DNA from: Novosphingobium hassiacum
GTDB taxonomy: Bacteria; Pseudomonadota; Alphaproteobacteria; Sphingomonadales; Sphingomonadaceae
NCBI RefSeq assembly: GCF_014196055.1
Contig: NZ_JACICY010000003.1
Coordinates: forward strand, 186,001 to 250,000
DNA: 64,000 bases
Reading direction: 5' to 3'
In this document: one piece after another, positions 24,954-34,339 of the stretch
How the letters are laid out: every line of letters starts with the position of its first letter
How positions within the stretch are numbered: the first letter of the stretch is position 1
Notes under the pieces: model-generated
What the model saw: only the letters and a program-made list of their open reading frames with translations
What the model was told of the DNA's origin: nothing
The model's database searches: none
Translations under genes and position numbers: made by a program

Positions 24954-25603
24954 TCCGGGCCTACCGCGCGACCACTGTATTGGCGGGCCGAGCTACCGGT
25001 TCCATGATCGGCCAACATCGGGTTGGGCGTGCCCGCCAGTTCGATGTCGCGCGCCATAATTCGCTCGCGCATCCGTTCGAAACGGCCTTCCTCGCGCAGT
25101 CGTTCGAACTGGGAATGCAGATTGAACACGATAGCGGGCCGGGCAAAGCGTCGCGCGGGGCGCGAGGCATTGGGGTGGAGTCCAACCGCGAAATAGGCTT
25201 CGCCACCGAAACTCAATGAGAAATGTGGGTCATCCGGATCGGCGCTCACTGTTCGGTCCAGCCGCTGCCCGAGCCAATGATCCTTGTCGGCGAGCGACTG
25301 CAGGCGCTCCCACATCGCGGCCTCGAACTGCCCCTCGTCGAGATCGAGCGGGCCTTCGAAGATGATGACCAGACTACGCAGTCCTTCAGGATCGTCCCGC
25401 CACTTCTCTGACCAGACCAGGAGGTCGCGGTGAATTTGCAGGTCGTTCCAGGCCGACTGGATGTTGCGGGCCTGCACGATCGACAGCGAACCTTGTGCAA
25501 GGGCGGACTTCGCCCCTACGCAGGGAAAATCGGATCGCTGGATCATTTCGTGGAACTTGCGCTCACTCTCGGCAGCAATCGTATCGTCGTTCGTGCGTAT
25601 CAT
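24920..25603 (-). CDS. YqcI/YcgG (GntA-like) heme-dependent N-hydroxylase family protein
   Basis: A 227-residue member of the YqcI/YcgG family: an FPCVGAKSAL start region, LVIIFEGP, FSLSFGGEAYFAVGLHPNASR (two adjoining blocks), and a C-terminal ARQYSGRAVG...CPF signature. Characterised relatives such as GntA (guanitoxin) and arginine N-hydroxylases are heme-dependent N-oxygenases acting on guanidine or amine nitrogen. First gene of a three-gene overlapping minus-strand operon with DUF1989 and ATP-grasp genes. Substrate unknown. Normal length; no truncation. Confidence 0.85.
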   Translation of the reverse strand: MIRTNDDTIAAESERKFHEMIQRSDFPCVGAKSALAQGSLSIVQARNIQSAWNDLQIHRDLLVWSEKWRDDPEGLRSLVIIFEGPLDLDEGQFEAAMWERLQSLADKDHWLGQRLDRTVSADPDDPHFSLSFGGEAYFAVGLHPNASRPARRFARPAIVFNLHSQFERLREEGRFERMRERIMARDIELAGTPNPMLADHGTGSSARQYSGRAVGPEWSCPFRDPRA

Positions 25604-25885
25604 GGGCGGGTAACGTGCAAGTTCTGATTCTGTGCCGCAGCATCAAGAATTTCGCCAATCGCGCCGTATCTTCTGGCCCGGCTGCCAGAGCTCAGCCAGA
25701 GCGCTCAGAAATTCCGTCAGAATGCCCTGGGGTCAGCCTCCGATTACACGCTTGGCTATTGCTATTGCGGACGGGAAAGCTATGCATACCGCGCTGCAGC
25801 AAAGCCCAGGGTCGCAAAATTGTTGGCTTCGAGCTCTTGCAACGGCCTGAGCACGGTGTCTCGAATTGTGAGCGGATTTGAGGTC

Positions 25886-27289
25886 ATGGCGCATATCATC
25901 GAGGCAAGGGACACACCCGGTACGCAACATATAAAGCGTATTACGCTTCCGCTTGCTCCGCCGCTCGAGAAGCGCCGGCTGCAGATCTATGTTGTGCTCC
26001 TGCTGCTCGACGCTGCTGCCGTGCTCGGTGGCTTTTGCGTCGCGAGCTGGCTGTATCTCGGCGATTTTTTCGACTACGCCACAACGCTTCATGGCCAGGT
26101 GATCCTGCCGATCTATTGGACCATCGCGCTCAGCCTGCAGGTCTACACGCTTCCCGCGCTGCGCCGGCCCGGATTTGCAAAGACACGTGCAATTGGGTCG
26201 CTGCTGGGGGCCGAAGCCATCGTCCTTTTCGTTGGCTTTGCCACCAAAAGCACCGAACAATTTTCGCGCGTTTCGTCGCTGCTAGGTCTGCTGTTGAGCA
26301 TGGCCATCCTGATCTGGGTCCGCAGTCTGGTTCGCCCCCTGGTCCGCGCACGGTGCGGTGAGGCAGGCTTCAATACACTGCTTATCGACGACCGAGGCGA
26401 GGCCTTGCGCGTACCGCACGCCTATCACATCGACGCTCGGGAACATCACCTGGCTCCTGACCTGTCCGATCCGCACATGATGGACAGACTGGGCCTTTAC
26501 ATGATGAACATGGATCGGGTCATGGTCAGCTGTCCGCCAGACCGTCGCGTTGCATGGGCATTGGTGTTCAAGAGCGCGAACATTTCTGGCGAGATTGTCG
26601 ATGCCGAGGTGAGCACGCTCGGCGTCCTGGGCGCACGGCGCGAGCGCGATTATGGCGCCCTGATCGTCGCGAGCGGCCCCCTTGGCTTGCGCTCCCGTGC
26701 GATCAAGCGTGCGCTCGATCTGACGCTGGCAGGGTCTGCCGTGCTCCTGCTGTCACCGCTTCTACTGCTGGTGGCCGCGCTGATCGTGCTGGAAGATGGA
26801 GGCCCCGTGTTCTTCGTCCAGAAGCGCACCGGACGGGGCAATCGCTTCTTTCCGATCTTCAAGTTCCGTTCGATGCGTGTCGAGAAACTGGATTCGGCAG
26901 GGGCGCAATCGGCCAGCAAGGACGATGACCGCATCACGCGTGTCGGTCGGTTCATCCGACGCACCAGCATTGACGAATTACCACAACTTTTCAATGTCTT
27001 ACGGGGGGAGATGTCGGTCGTAGGCCCCCGCCCTCACGCAATCGGTTCGCTTGCGGGCGAAAAACTGTTCTGGGAAGTGGATCATCGGTACTGGCTACGC
27101 CATTCGCTCATGCCAGGGCTTACCGGACTTGCCCAAGTGCGCGGGCTGCGTGGTGCTACCGACACTGAAACAGACCTCGCCAACCGTCTTCAGGCCGACC
27201 TCGAATATCTCGATGGCTGGACAATTCTGCGCGACCTGACGATCATCATGCACACGATCCGCGTGCTGGTCCACGATCGTGCGTTTTGA
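25886..27289 (+). CDS. Exopolysaccharide-initiating sugar-phosphate polyprenyl transferase
   Basis: A 467-residue membrane enzyme: about four N-terminal membrane spans (from about 35 to 155), a short cytosolic region, a further span near 280-300 (VLLLSPLLLLVAALIVL), then a bacterial sugar-transferase domain with VFFVQKRTGRG, FPIFKFRSM, RRTSIDELPQLFNVL and SVVGPRPHA. It transfers a sugar 1-phosphate (commonly glucose) to undecaprenyl phosphate, starting the repeat unit. The ATG at 25886 has GAGG just upstream; the ORF extends 22 residues further without homology. It opens the polysaccharide locus; a PssD/PssE-like pair follows after an inserted peptidase gene. Confidence 0.93.
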   Translation: MAHIIEARDTPGTQHIKRITLPLAPPLEKRRLQIYVVLLLLDAAAVLGGFCVASWLYLGDFFDYATTLHGQVILPIYWTIALSLQVYTLPALRRPGFAKTRAIGSLLGAEAIVLFVGFATKSTEQFSRVSSLLGLLLSMAILIWVRSLVRPLVRARCGEAGFNTLLIDDRGEALRVPHAYHIDAREHHLAPDLSDPHMMDRLGLYMMNMDRVMVSCPPDRRVAWALVFKSANISGEIVDAEVSTLGVLGARRERDYGALIVASGPLGLRSRAIKRALDLTLAGSAVLLLSPLLLLVAALIVLEDGGPVFFVQKRTGRGNRFFPIFKFRSMRVEKLDSAGAQSASKDDDRITRVGRFIRRTSIDELPQLFNVLRGEMSVVGPRPHAIGSLAGEKLFWEVDHRYWLRHSLMPGLTGLAQVRGLRGATDTETDLANRLQADLEYLDGWTILRDLTIIMHTIRVLVHDRAF

Positions 27290-27292
27290 CAC

Positions 27293-28210
27293 TCACTGCG
27301 ACGTTTCGTGATGGATCGTGATCGGACATTCGGACTGGAGCGGTCCTGCACGCAGTCGCTCCACCCGCGCCTTGAAAGAGCGATGAGTTGGCGCCCGAAG
27401 GAACCCGAGCCAATCGCGTGCGCCCAGCCGTTCGAACAGCGCGAGGCCGTTGTCGCCGTCAAAGCCGGCGCAACGCATCAGGCGCAAGCCAAGAACATCG
27501 GCAGCATCCTCCATGGCCCGGCGCCGCTTCATTCCTGCGCCTCGGCGGTCCCGGTGGATGATGTGCGCCAGTTCGTGCCCAGCGGCGAGGGCGAGTTCGT
27601 CATCGTTGCGGGCGAAAGTCGCAAGGCCCGTCGAGATTGCAACGTTGTTCGCATCGCTGTGTGCGTCGATGCTGCGATCCGAAACAAGAACCAGACGCGC
27701 GGCACAATGCCGGACGGGCATAATCGACACATTGTGATCGGATTGGTTGCGGTGAACCGCTATCGTGACGGGACGCCCCGGCGGTTTCGCGGCGATTTCA
27801 TCGAGCAGTGCTTCACCGATGAGCGAACCGGCGTTTCGGCGCGCGGCAATCTCCTCGACACCTTCGCCATCGATGGAGATGATTTCGTCGCCCACAGCAA
27901 GCCCGGCGACAGCCGCAGGACCGCCGACTGCCAATGCCGCGACGACAGGACGATCACCCATGCCGAGAACCTGCGCCAGCAAGGTCCAATCCGGCTTGGG
28001 ATAGGCGCGACGATCGTCGAAAACGACCCCAATGTCAGTTGCGCTGACGGGACACGAAAGACCGGCTGCGTCGCGCAGACGCCACTCGATTTGAGCTATA
28101 CGGCCAAGGTCCTTGCGGTAGCGCACCGGCCACGGAGCGTCCTGCGCACTTACGGGCACCGCGGAAGTGAGCAGCAGGACAAACGCCAGCAAAAAACGCT
28201 GTTTCGGCAA
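27293..28210 (-). CDS. M48-family metallopeptidase with PDZ domain
   Basis: About 305 residues. N-terminal signal (FLLAFVLLLTSAVPVSAQ), a PDZ-like domain (VGGPAAVAGLAVGDEIISIDG in two blocks), then a zinc-peptidase domain with the HExxH motif in GHELAHIIH and a downstream AMEDAADVLG supplying the third ligand. TTG at 28210 is chosen: GGAGAA lies 6 bases upstream and the signal peptide starts right there; the frame is open further up without homology. Predicted periplasmic or lipoprotein-processing-type protease. It is convergent with the initiating transferase gene (3-base gap) and divergent from the PssD-like gene, so it interrupts the polysaccharide operon. Confidence 0.85.
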   Translation of the reverse strand: MPKQRFLLAFVLLLTSAVPVSAQDAPWPVRYRKDLGRIAQIEWRLRDAAGLSCPVSATDIGVVFDDRRAYPKPDWTLLAQVLGMGDRPVVAALAVGGPAAVAGLAVGDEIISIDGEGVEEIAARRNAGSLIGEALLDEIAAKPPGRPVTIAVHRNQSDHNVSIMPVRHCAARLVLVSDRSIDAHSDANNVAISTGLATFARNDDELALAAGHELAHIIHRDRRGAGMKRRRAMEDAADVLGLRLMRCAGFDGDNGLALFERLGARDWLGFLRAPTHRSFKARVERLRAGPLQSECPITIHHETSQ

Positions 28211-28335
28211 GAACGTTTCTCCGGCTTCGTTGGCACGCAGTGCTATCTTGCGACAGCAACTACCAATCGATTGTGCGTAAAGCAAAGTTTTCAGCAGATC
28301 GGTGCAAGCCTGGCTTGCAATCCCGGGAGTATATG

Positions 28336-28782
28336 ATGACCAAGGTCCTTGCCGCCGCCTCAGCGGGCGGTCATTGGGAGCAGATGATGCTGCTTCGGCC
28401 GACGCTGGAGCAATTCCAGGTCCATTTTGCCACAACGCTGGCCGATTTGCCCAAGCGAGCGGGTATCACCGACGCGACGATCCTTCCTGATTGCAACCAG
28501 GATCAGGTGTTCAATTCCCTGCGCTGCCTGATGGCAGCCGCAGCGCTGGTGCTGCGGTTCCGGCCGGACGTCGTCATATCGACGGGCGCAGCGCCGGGGT
28601 TTTTCTGCATCTTGGCCGGCAGGCTCATCGGTGCACGGACTTTATGGATCGACAGCGTCGCAAACGCTGAGAAACTCTCCATGTGCGGGAAACTGTCCCG
28701 ATACTTTTCAAGCCATTGCGTCACGCAGTGGGAGCATCTGGCCCAAGATGGTCGACCAGCATACATCGGAAATCTGCTATGA
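28336..28782 (+). CDS. PssD/Alg14-like glycosyltransferase subunit
   Basis: A 148-residue membrane-anchoring half of a bipartite glycosyltransferase. It begins KVLAAASAGGHWEQM, the ALG14/PssD/CpsF nucleotide-sugar fold signature, and contains RFRPDVVISTGAAPG. The second of two adjacent ATG codons has a GGGAG site 6 bases upstream. Its stop overlaps the PssE-like start (ATGA). In Rhizobium PssD/PssE and streptococcal Cps14F/G the pair adds the second sugar (glucuronate or galactose) to lipid-linked glucose, which fits its place after the initiating transferase. Confidence 0.9.
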   Translation: MTKVLAAASAGGHWEQMMLLRPTLEQFQVHFATTLADLPKRAGITDATILPDCNQDQVFNSLRCLMAAAALVLRFRPDVVISTGAAPGFFCILAGRLIGARTLWIDSVANAEKLSMCGKLSRYFSSHCVTQWEHLAQDGRPAYIGNLL

Positions 28783-29267
28783 TTCTGGTCACCGTGGGCA
28801 TGCAGTTGGCCTTTGACAGGCTCATCCGTGCAATGGACGAACTTGCTCCGACACTGGACATGCCGGTCGTCGCGCAAACCGGAAAAGGTACATATCAGGC
28901 CCGCAACATCCGCACGCTCGAAAGCATTCCGCCAAGCGAGTTCGATGAAATGATTCGGGAAACCCGCCTGATCGTGGCCCACGCCGGCATCGGGACGGTG
29001 TTGACCGCGCAGAAATTCGGCAAACCGATCCTGCTTTTTCCGCGGCGGGCCGCACTTGGCGAGCATCGCAACGACCATCAACTCGCCACCGTTGGCCAAT
29101 TGCGCGGCAGGCCGGGCGTCATTGTCGTAGAGGACGAAGCCGACCTTGCTGCCGGCGTTGCCCAAGGGTTGGCGATCGATGTGATTGCGGAGCAGACGGT
29201 CCCCCGGCGCGACCAGTTGCGTCAGGCGCTGCATACTTTCATCGTTTCTGGCGACCTGGCGGGCTGA
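28779..29267 (+). CDS. PssE/Alg13-like glycosyltransferase subunit
   Basis: A 162-residue catalytic half of the bipartite glycosyltransferase, GT28/Alg13 type: MILVTVGMQLAFDRL start, VAQTGKGTY, and the UDP-binding IVAHAGIGTVLTAQKFGKP block (two adjoining pieces) followed by HRNDHQLA. Coupled to the PssD-like gene by ATGA overlap. It ends tail-to-tail with a minus-strand membrane protein gene, overlapping by 29 bases. Donor sugar not determinable from sequence. Confidence 0.9.
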   Translation: MILVTVGMQLAFDRLIRAMDELAPTLDMPVVAQTGKGTYQARNIRTLESIPPSEFDEMIRETRLIVAHAGIGTVLTAQKFGKPILLFPRRAALGEHRNDHQLATVGQLRGRPGVIVVEDEADLAAGVAQGLAIDVIAEQTVPRRDQLRQALHTFIVSGDLAG

Positions 29268-29808
29268 CGGGTTCGCGCGAGGCCTGACGAAACCGAAACG
29301 CAGCCAGCACGACAATTGCGCTCGAGCCGACATCGAGAATCCAGTTCGCCCGCACCGGCCCGTATAGATAGCGATCGAGTTCGTGGAACGATATCAGGCG
29401 CATGAGAACGACGCCGCACATCAGGATGACGCCGACCATCGCCCAGAAACGAGGCCATTCGCGTCGGCCGACCCCGCGCTTGCCTTGGCTGCGCGGACGC
29501 TTGAAATAGAACAAGGCAAGCGCACCGCTGATCAATACAACTGCCAGGGCCGCCAGCGGGCGCTGCACATCACGGCGCTGTTCGTACAACCCGTCCTGCA
29601 TGAAGGCGTCGCGCATGGCGGAAGTGGCGGCAGCTTCCAGGCCGCTCCCGCGCAAAATGGCAAGCATGACAAAAAAGGCGGCAACAAGACCCCAACGCAA
29701 GCGATCGTCAGGCCTTTCGGATAACCGCCAAGCAGACAATGCTGCAAAACTTACGCCGATGTAGAAGAAGCAGGCAACTAAACCTAGAAATGGATGTGCT
29801 CCCGTCAT
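29239..29808 (-). CDS. Hypothetical membrane protein
   Basis: A 189-residue protein with about four hydrophobic spans (LVACFFYIGVSFAALSAW, WGLVAAFFVMLAIL, LAALAVVLISGALALFYF, FWAMVGVILMCGVVLM) and basic loops. The ATG at 29808 is preceded by GAGGAAAA; the longer ORF is not supported. It lies inside the polysaccharide locus on the opposite strand and may be involved in polymer handling, but I recognise no family. Confidence 0.65.
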   Translation of the reverse strand: MTGAHPFLGLVACFFYIGVSFAALSAWRLSERPDDRLRWGLVAAFFVMLAILRGSGLEAAATSAMRDAFMQDGLYEQRRDVQRPLAALAVVLISGALALFYFKRPRSQGKRGVGRREWPRFWAMVGVILMCGVVLMRLISFHELDRYLYGPVRANWILDVGSSAIVVLAAFRFRQASREPVSPPGRQKR

Positions 29809-30099
29809 TTTTCCTCGTTCCGCAATTTTCGAGCATGATCGGTGACAGCGCATTGACCTGCAGGCCACGCAGCCTTGCTGACGTTCCGCGCTTCATAACG
29901 CAGTGCAGCATCATCGGCTACACGCTTTGTATACCCCGCAGCATTGCAGGCCCGCAAATGACGACCTGGTGGCAGATTCTTATGTTTGGGGCTGCTCATG
30001 ACGTCAGAGCAAGGCATGTTGCCATGCAAAATCCCAACGTGCGGCAGGGGTTGCCATCACACAAGTGCCCTCGTAGTAAGACTTACCGTCGAAATCAGG

Positions 30100-30831
30100 A
30101 TGTCTTCGCGAATGAACAGTTTGGCTAAGAGGCGCACCAGCGCTTCTGTGGTTCTGGTCGCAACCTCCCTGGTGCTGGGTGCTTGTGCGAGCACTCCCCC
30201 ACCCACCATTGGTCGCGTCGAAGCGCGGTCCGTTGAGGCTGATGGTCAAGGTGACTATAGTACGGAACCGGTTTCAAATTATAAGCTGCATGCAGGCGAT
30301 GTGCTGAATGTAACGGTGTTCCGCGAACCGGATCTATCGGTTTCGGAAATACCAGTGGGCGTAGACGGCACGATCTCGACACCGCTGGTCGGAGTGGTAA
30401 GGGCCGACGGCCTGACTCCAGCCGAGCTTTCTTCGCTGATCGAGACGAAACTGCGCGCAGGTTTTCTTAAAGAACCGTCGGTAAGCGTGAACGTCACCCG
30501 CTATGATTCGCACGTCGTTACCGTCGATGGGTCGGTCGAAAAGCCAGGCGTCTATCAATTCCGTCCCGGCGCCCGCCTTTCGACCGCGATGTCGCTCGCG
30601 TCGGGCCCGAGCCGTGTTGCAAAACTGGAGCAGATCGCGGTTTTCCGGCAGTTCCCGGATGGCATGAAGGTCGCCAAGTTCGACTACGCCGCGGTGCGCT
30701 CGGGTTCTATGATGGACCCGGTACTGCAACCTGGTGACCGCATCGTGGTCGGCACCTCAGGGCTCTCACAATTCTGGCAAGACTTCCTGAAGGCTGCGCC
30801 GGTGTTTGCCATCTTCTCTAACCAATTGTGA
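30100..30831 (+). CDS. Polysaccharide export outer-membrane lipoprotein (Wza-like)
   Basis: A 243-residue Wza/GumB-class export protein. Lipoprotein signal with lipobox LGAC (about residue 25-28), a Poly_export domain starting YKLHAGDVLNVTVFREPDLS (20 residues) with TISTPLVGVV, then SLBB-like domains (VTVDGSVEKPGVYQF) and a C-terminal PVLQPGDRIVV. An alternative start at 30112 (MNSLAKRR) is possible. Its stop overlaps the tyrosine kinase start (GTGA). It forms the outer-membrane exit channel for the polymer made by this locus. Confidence 0.92.
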   Translation: MSSRMNSLAKRRTSASVVLVATSLVLGACASTPPPTIGRVEARSVEADGQGDYSTEPVSNYKLHAGDVLNVTVFREPDLSVSEIPVGVDGTISTPLVGVVRADGLTPAELSSLIETKLRAGFLKEPSVSVNVTRYDSHVVTVDGSVEKPGVYQFRPGARLSTAMSLASGPSRVAKLEQIAVFRQFPDGMKVAKFDYAAVRSGSMMDPVLQPGDRIVVGTSGLSQFWQDFLKAAPVFAIFSNQL

Positions 30832-33077
30832 TAGTGGTGGCCGAAACAATGCAAAATTCGATAAACGGTGACAGGCCGACCACCGTGGCAAATGCGGCGT
30901 GGATTGATCGTTACTTGCCCGGCGGCGCTGAAGAAGCAGCGCCGCGCGATGGTTCTTTCAATCTCACGGCGATCCGCGGGATCATTTATCGTCAGCGCCA
31001 TATTCTAATCGGAGCGGTGGCCTTGGCGCTCATTGGGGGTCTTGTCCTGACCCTGTTGACGAAGCCGATCTATTCGGCGAGCGCGACGGTACAAATTGAT
31101 CGCGGTGGCGGCCAAATCATCGAAGGGCAAAGTCTCGAAAACGACATTTCGGCCAACGAGTTCAGTCGTTACATGAACACTCAGGCTGTGGTGATCAAGA
31201 GCCGGAAGCTCGCCTATCGGGTCGTCGATGCGCTCAAGCTTGATCAAAACGCCGCGTTCGTCGGAGTGGAAGCAAGCGACCCAAAGCCGGCCGGAACTTC
31301 GACGGCCGAATGGTCCAAGAGCAAGCGCGAAACGGCGGCATCGATCGTGCAAGGAGGCGTTACTGTCGACGTCCCTTATGACAGCAGCATTCTGACGATA
31401 TCTTTCAAGTCCGAGAATCCCGGAATCGCCATGGAAGTGGCGAATGCGATCGCGAACAATTACGTCGTCGAAGATTCGCGCCGCAAGCTTGAAGCAAACA
31501 CCTATGCGGTAGGCTACCTCAGCAAGCAGATCGACGAAGTCCGCGCAAAGCTTCAGCTGGCAGAATTTGCCACGAACGACTACGCCAAGCAGAACGGTAT
31601 TGTCGGTGAAGCACCTGCAACGGGCGGTGCTGCTGGCGGAGCGAACGAAGCTACGCCGACGATCACGGCAACCAATCTGTTCAGCGTCAATTCGAACTAC
31701 ACGCAGGCCCGCGCAAAACGCATCGCAGCTGAGCAACGCTGGCGTGCAATCAGCACTGTGCCGGCATCGCAGTTGCCTGAAGTTCAGCAGAACATTGCCA
31801 TTCAAAGCATGGTTACAGACCGCGGCAAGGCGGCGACCGAACTTGCGCAATTGCGTCAGCGGTATGGTGACAACTTTCCCCGCATCGTAGAATTGAAAAG
31901 CCAGATCGCTTCGCTTGAGAGCCAGATCGCGCGGGCAGGCGCGGACGTGAAGAACAGCGTCCGAAACGATTATGAAGTGGCGCTTCGCCAAGAACAGGGC
32001 TTGGCAACAGAAGTCAGCAAGGCATCGGGAGAGACCCTGACCGAGCAGGATCGGCGTGTACGCTACAACCTGCTCAACCGTGAGGCTGGAGCGCTGCGTA
32101 CGCAGCTCGCCACTTTGCTCGATCGCTACAACCAGTTGGTCTCGGCTTCAGAAGTGAAGTCGACCAATACGACGAAACTGGACTCCGCGCTTATGCCAGG
32201 AAGTCCCGTATCACCAAACCTGATGAAGAATCTGCTGGTATCGGCCATCGCCGGCCTGGGCATTGCGCTTGGCCTTGCGGTGCTTCGCGAAGCCTTTGAC
32301 GATCGCCTGCGCAGTGCGGATGATGTCGAACGCAAGCTGGGCTATCCGTTGCTTGGTCACACACCAATGGTGGCCGATGACGAGTTGACAGCGCAGTTCA
32401 CCGATCCGTTCAGCCCGCTGATGGAAGCATATTCCTCGGTGCGGACGGCAATCGACTTTGCTCACCCGGGCACCAACCGCGTGTTCCTGGTCACCAGCTC
32501 CGAACCGTCGGAAGGGAAGTCGCTGACGGCTGCCATTCTGGGCAGGAACTATGCCCGACTTGGCCGCAAGACCCTGTTGGTCGAAGCCGATTTGCGCAAG
32601 CCGTCGCTTAGCCATCTGTTTGCCGAAACACGACCCGACAAGGGTATCGCTGAAGTGCTCCTTGGCGATGTGGACATCCAGTCGGTCTTGTTGCCGAGCG
32701 GCGTTGATAACCTGGATATTCTTCCCGTAGGCAAAACGCCGGTCAATCCGGTGGAATTGCTGTCTTCGCCCGTGATGGCTGAGTTCATCGAGCGTATGCG
32801 CAAGGAATATGCGCTCGTAATCTTCGACACAGCCCCAGTGATGGGGCTCGCCGATGCGCCGATCCTGTCGCGCCTGATGGATGGCACGATCTTCATCGTC
32901 GAGGCCAACCGCGCTCACCATGGCCAGGCAAAAACGGCATTGCGGCGTCTGCGTGGCGCCAGCGCCAACATACTCGGCGTGGTGCTTACCAAGTATCGTG
33001 CGGCCGACGCTGGACAGGAATACAACTACCACTACCGCTATTACACGTATGGCGAGGGCAACCGCAGCGCGTCCTGA
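30828..33077 (+). CDS. Polysaccharide co-polymerase / tyrosine autokinase (Wzc-like)
   Basis: A 749-residue inner-membrane protein. An N-terminal Wzz domain starts around 45 with a first span (ILIGAVALALIGGLVLTLL), a long periplasmic coiled-coil region follows, and a second span lies near 465-485. The BY-kinase domain has Walker A in SSEPSEGKS (about 557-565), Walker A' in LLVEADLRKP, Walker B in LVIFDTAPV, and a C-terminal Tyr cluster YNYHYRYYTYG (about 731-741). It controls chain length and export with the Wza-like protein. The GTG start overlaps the upstream stop; ATG 30849 is an alternative. Confidence 0.94.
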   Translation: MIVVAETMQNSINGDRPTTVANAAWIDRYLPGGAEEAAPRDGSFNLTAIRGIIYRQRHILIGAVALALIGGLVLTLLTKPIYSASATVQIDRGGGQIIEGQSLENDISANEFSRYMNTQAVVIKSRKLAYRVVDALKLDQNAAFVGVEASDPKPAGTSTAEWSKSKRETAASIVQGGVTVDVPYDSSILTISFKSENPGIAMEVANAIANNYVVEDSRRKLEANTYAVGYLSKQIDEVRAKLQLAEFATNDYAKQNGIVGEAPATGGAAGGANEATPTITATNLFSVNSNYTQARAKRIAAEQRWRAISTVPASQLPEVQQNIAIQSMVTDRGKAATELAQLRQRYGDNFPRIVELKSQIASLESQIARAGADVKNSVRNDYEVALRQEQGLATEVSKASGETLTEQDRRVRYNLLNREAGALRTQLATLLDRYNQLVSASEVKSTNTTKLDSALMPGSPVSPNLMKNLLVSAIAGLGIALGLAVLREAFDDRLRSADDVERKLGYPLLGHTPMVADDELTAQFTDPFSPLMEAYSSVRTAIDFAHPGTNRVFLVTSSEPSEGKSLTAAILGRNYARLGRKTLLVEADLRKPSLSHLFAETRPDKGIAEVLLGDVDIQSVLLPSGVDNLDILPVGKTPVNPVELLSSPVMAEFIERMRKEYALVIFDTAPVMGLADAPILSRLMDGTIFIVEANRAHHGQAKTALRRLRGASANILGVVLTKYRAADAGQEYNYHYRYYTYGEGNRSAS

Positions 33078-33087
33078 CAAGGTTATT

Positions 33088-33116
33088 CGACGCCGGATCG
33101 ATAAGATCCGGCGTCG
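33088..33116 (+). terminator. Strong hairpin between Wzc-like and glycosyltransferase genes
   Basis: A perfect 12-base stem (CGACGCCGGATC / GATCCGGCGTCG) with a 5-base loop, 10 bases after the kinase stop. No real T-run follows (CATTACAC), so it may act as a processing or partial-termination hairpin rather than a full terminator. Confidence 0.55.
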
Positions 33117-33139
33117 CATTACACAGATGGAGGCCGGAC

Positions 33140-34339
33140 TTGCACGACAACAGTCATCGAAAACCGCTGGTCGTTCACGTTAGCGGTGACTTTCCGGATC
33201 CCATCAAGAAGTTCAAGACACCCGTAATTCGAAGCTTGCTGGAACTAACGGCTGACAACTTCGATCATCAGGTCTTTTCAATCAATCGCTCGTCTCCAGG
33301 TGTCGTCCGGATGCTGCAGTCGAGTTGGCTTCATCGTAAGGCGCTTAAGCTCGAAGTCACCTCTGAGCCGTTTGATTACGGCACCGCCCTGGAATACAAA
33401 GCCCCCGGCCGCGGGATCTTTCATGCTACCATGCTCAGGCAGTTGGGTGATTGGATTGCGCGCCGGATCTCAGGCGGCCCCATCCCGGATCTGCTGGTCG
33501 GTCACAAGTTGACCATCGAGGGGATCGCAGTGGCCCGCGCTGCGGCGCTGTTGAACATACCCTACGCCATCACGATCCAAGGCAATACCGACGCTCGAAT
33601 TCTTGAAATGCGGCCAGATCTGCGGAAGGATCTGAAAGCGGTGTTTCACGGCGCGGCTGCAGTGGTACCCTTTACGCCTTGGGCCCTCGCCGCTGTCGAA
33701 GAGCTTCTCGGACAGCGGACCAAGCCAACGTTCGTCGTGCCTTGTCCAACCGACATGGATCAGATCGTGGCACCGCAGAACGACGGTGACACGCTGCTAA
33801 CGGTGTTCAACTTGTGGAATCACCGCGGCAAGAACTTGCACGGCATGGTTGAAGCGGTGAAGCGGCTGGAAAAAACCGGACGTCGTGTAAGTTTGGCCGT
33901 TGTCGGAGGCGGAACGCCCGCGGAACTGGCGCAATGCCACGATTTAGCCAAAGGCTTTAACGGGATCGTGTTCGAGGGCCCACTTGATCGTTCGAGCGTT
34001 CAGAAGCGCATGCGCTCGGCGAAGGGCTTGATCCTCCCGTCACTTCGCGAAAGCTTCGGCCTCGTATTTACCGAAGCGCTTATGGCCGGCCTGCCGATCG
34101 TGTATCCATCAGGAACTGCCGTGGACGGCTATTTCGATGGACTGCCATTTGCGATTGCCGTCGATGCACGTGACCCTGACGCCATCGCCCGCGCCATGAC
34201 CAGATTGGTGGACGAAGAAGCGGAACTGAAGCGAAGGCTGCTAGACTGGCAAGGTACACCTGATGCCAGACGCTTTACCCGGCCAGCGATTGCCAAGCAG
34301 TATTCAGCAGCACTGCTAAGCGCACTCGATTCGCAATGA
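33140..34339 (+). CDS. Glycosyltransferase family 4-like
   Basis: A 399-residue GT-B fold glycosyltransferase. The N-terminal domain begins PLVVHVSGDFPDP. The C-terminal domain has TVFNLWNHRGKNLHGMVEA, SLAVVGGGTPAEL and the E-x7-E-type motif in LPSLRESFGLVFTEALMAG (GT4 signature). The start is TTG at 33140, 6 bases after a GGAGG site, with no ATG alternative upstream in frame. Likely adds a sugar to the repeat unit in the cytoplasm. Sugar specificity not readable. Confidence 0.88.
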   Translation: MHDNSHRKPLVVHVSGDFPDPIKKFKTPVIRSLLELTADNFDHQVFSINRSSPGVVRMLQSSWLHRKALKLEVTSEPFDYGTALEYKAPGRGIFHATMLRQLGDWIARRISGGPIPDLLVGHKLTIEGIAVARAAALLNIPYAITIQGNTDARILEMRPDLRKDLKAVFHGAAAVVPFTPWALAAVEELLGQRTKPTFVVPCPTDMDQIVAPQNDGDTLLTVFNLWNHRGKNLHGMVEAVKRLEKTGRRVSLAVVGGGTPAELAQCHDLAKGFNGIVFEGPLDRSSVQKRMRSAKGLILPSLRESFGLVFTEALMAGLPIVYPSGTAVDGYFDGLPFAIAVDARDPDAIARAMTRLVDEEAELKRRLLDWQGTPDARRFTRPAIAKQYSAALLSALDSQ

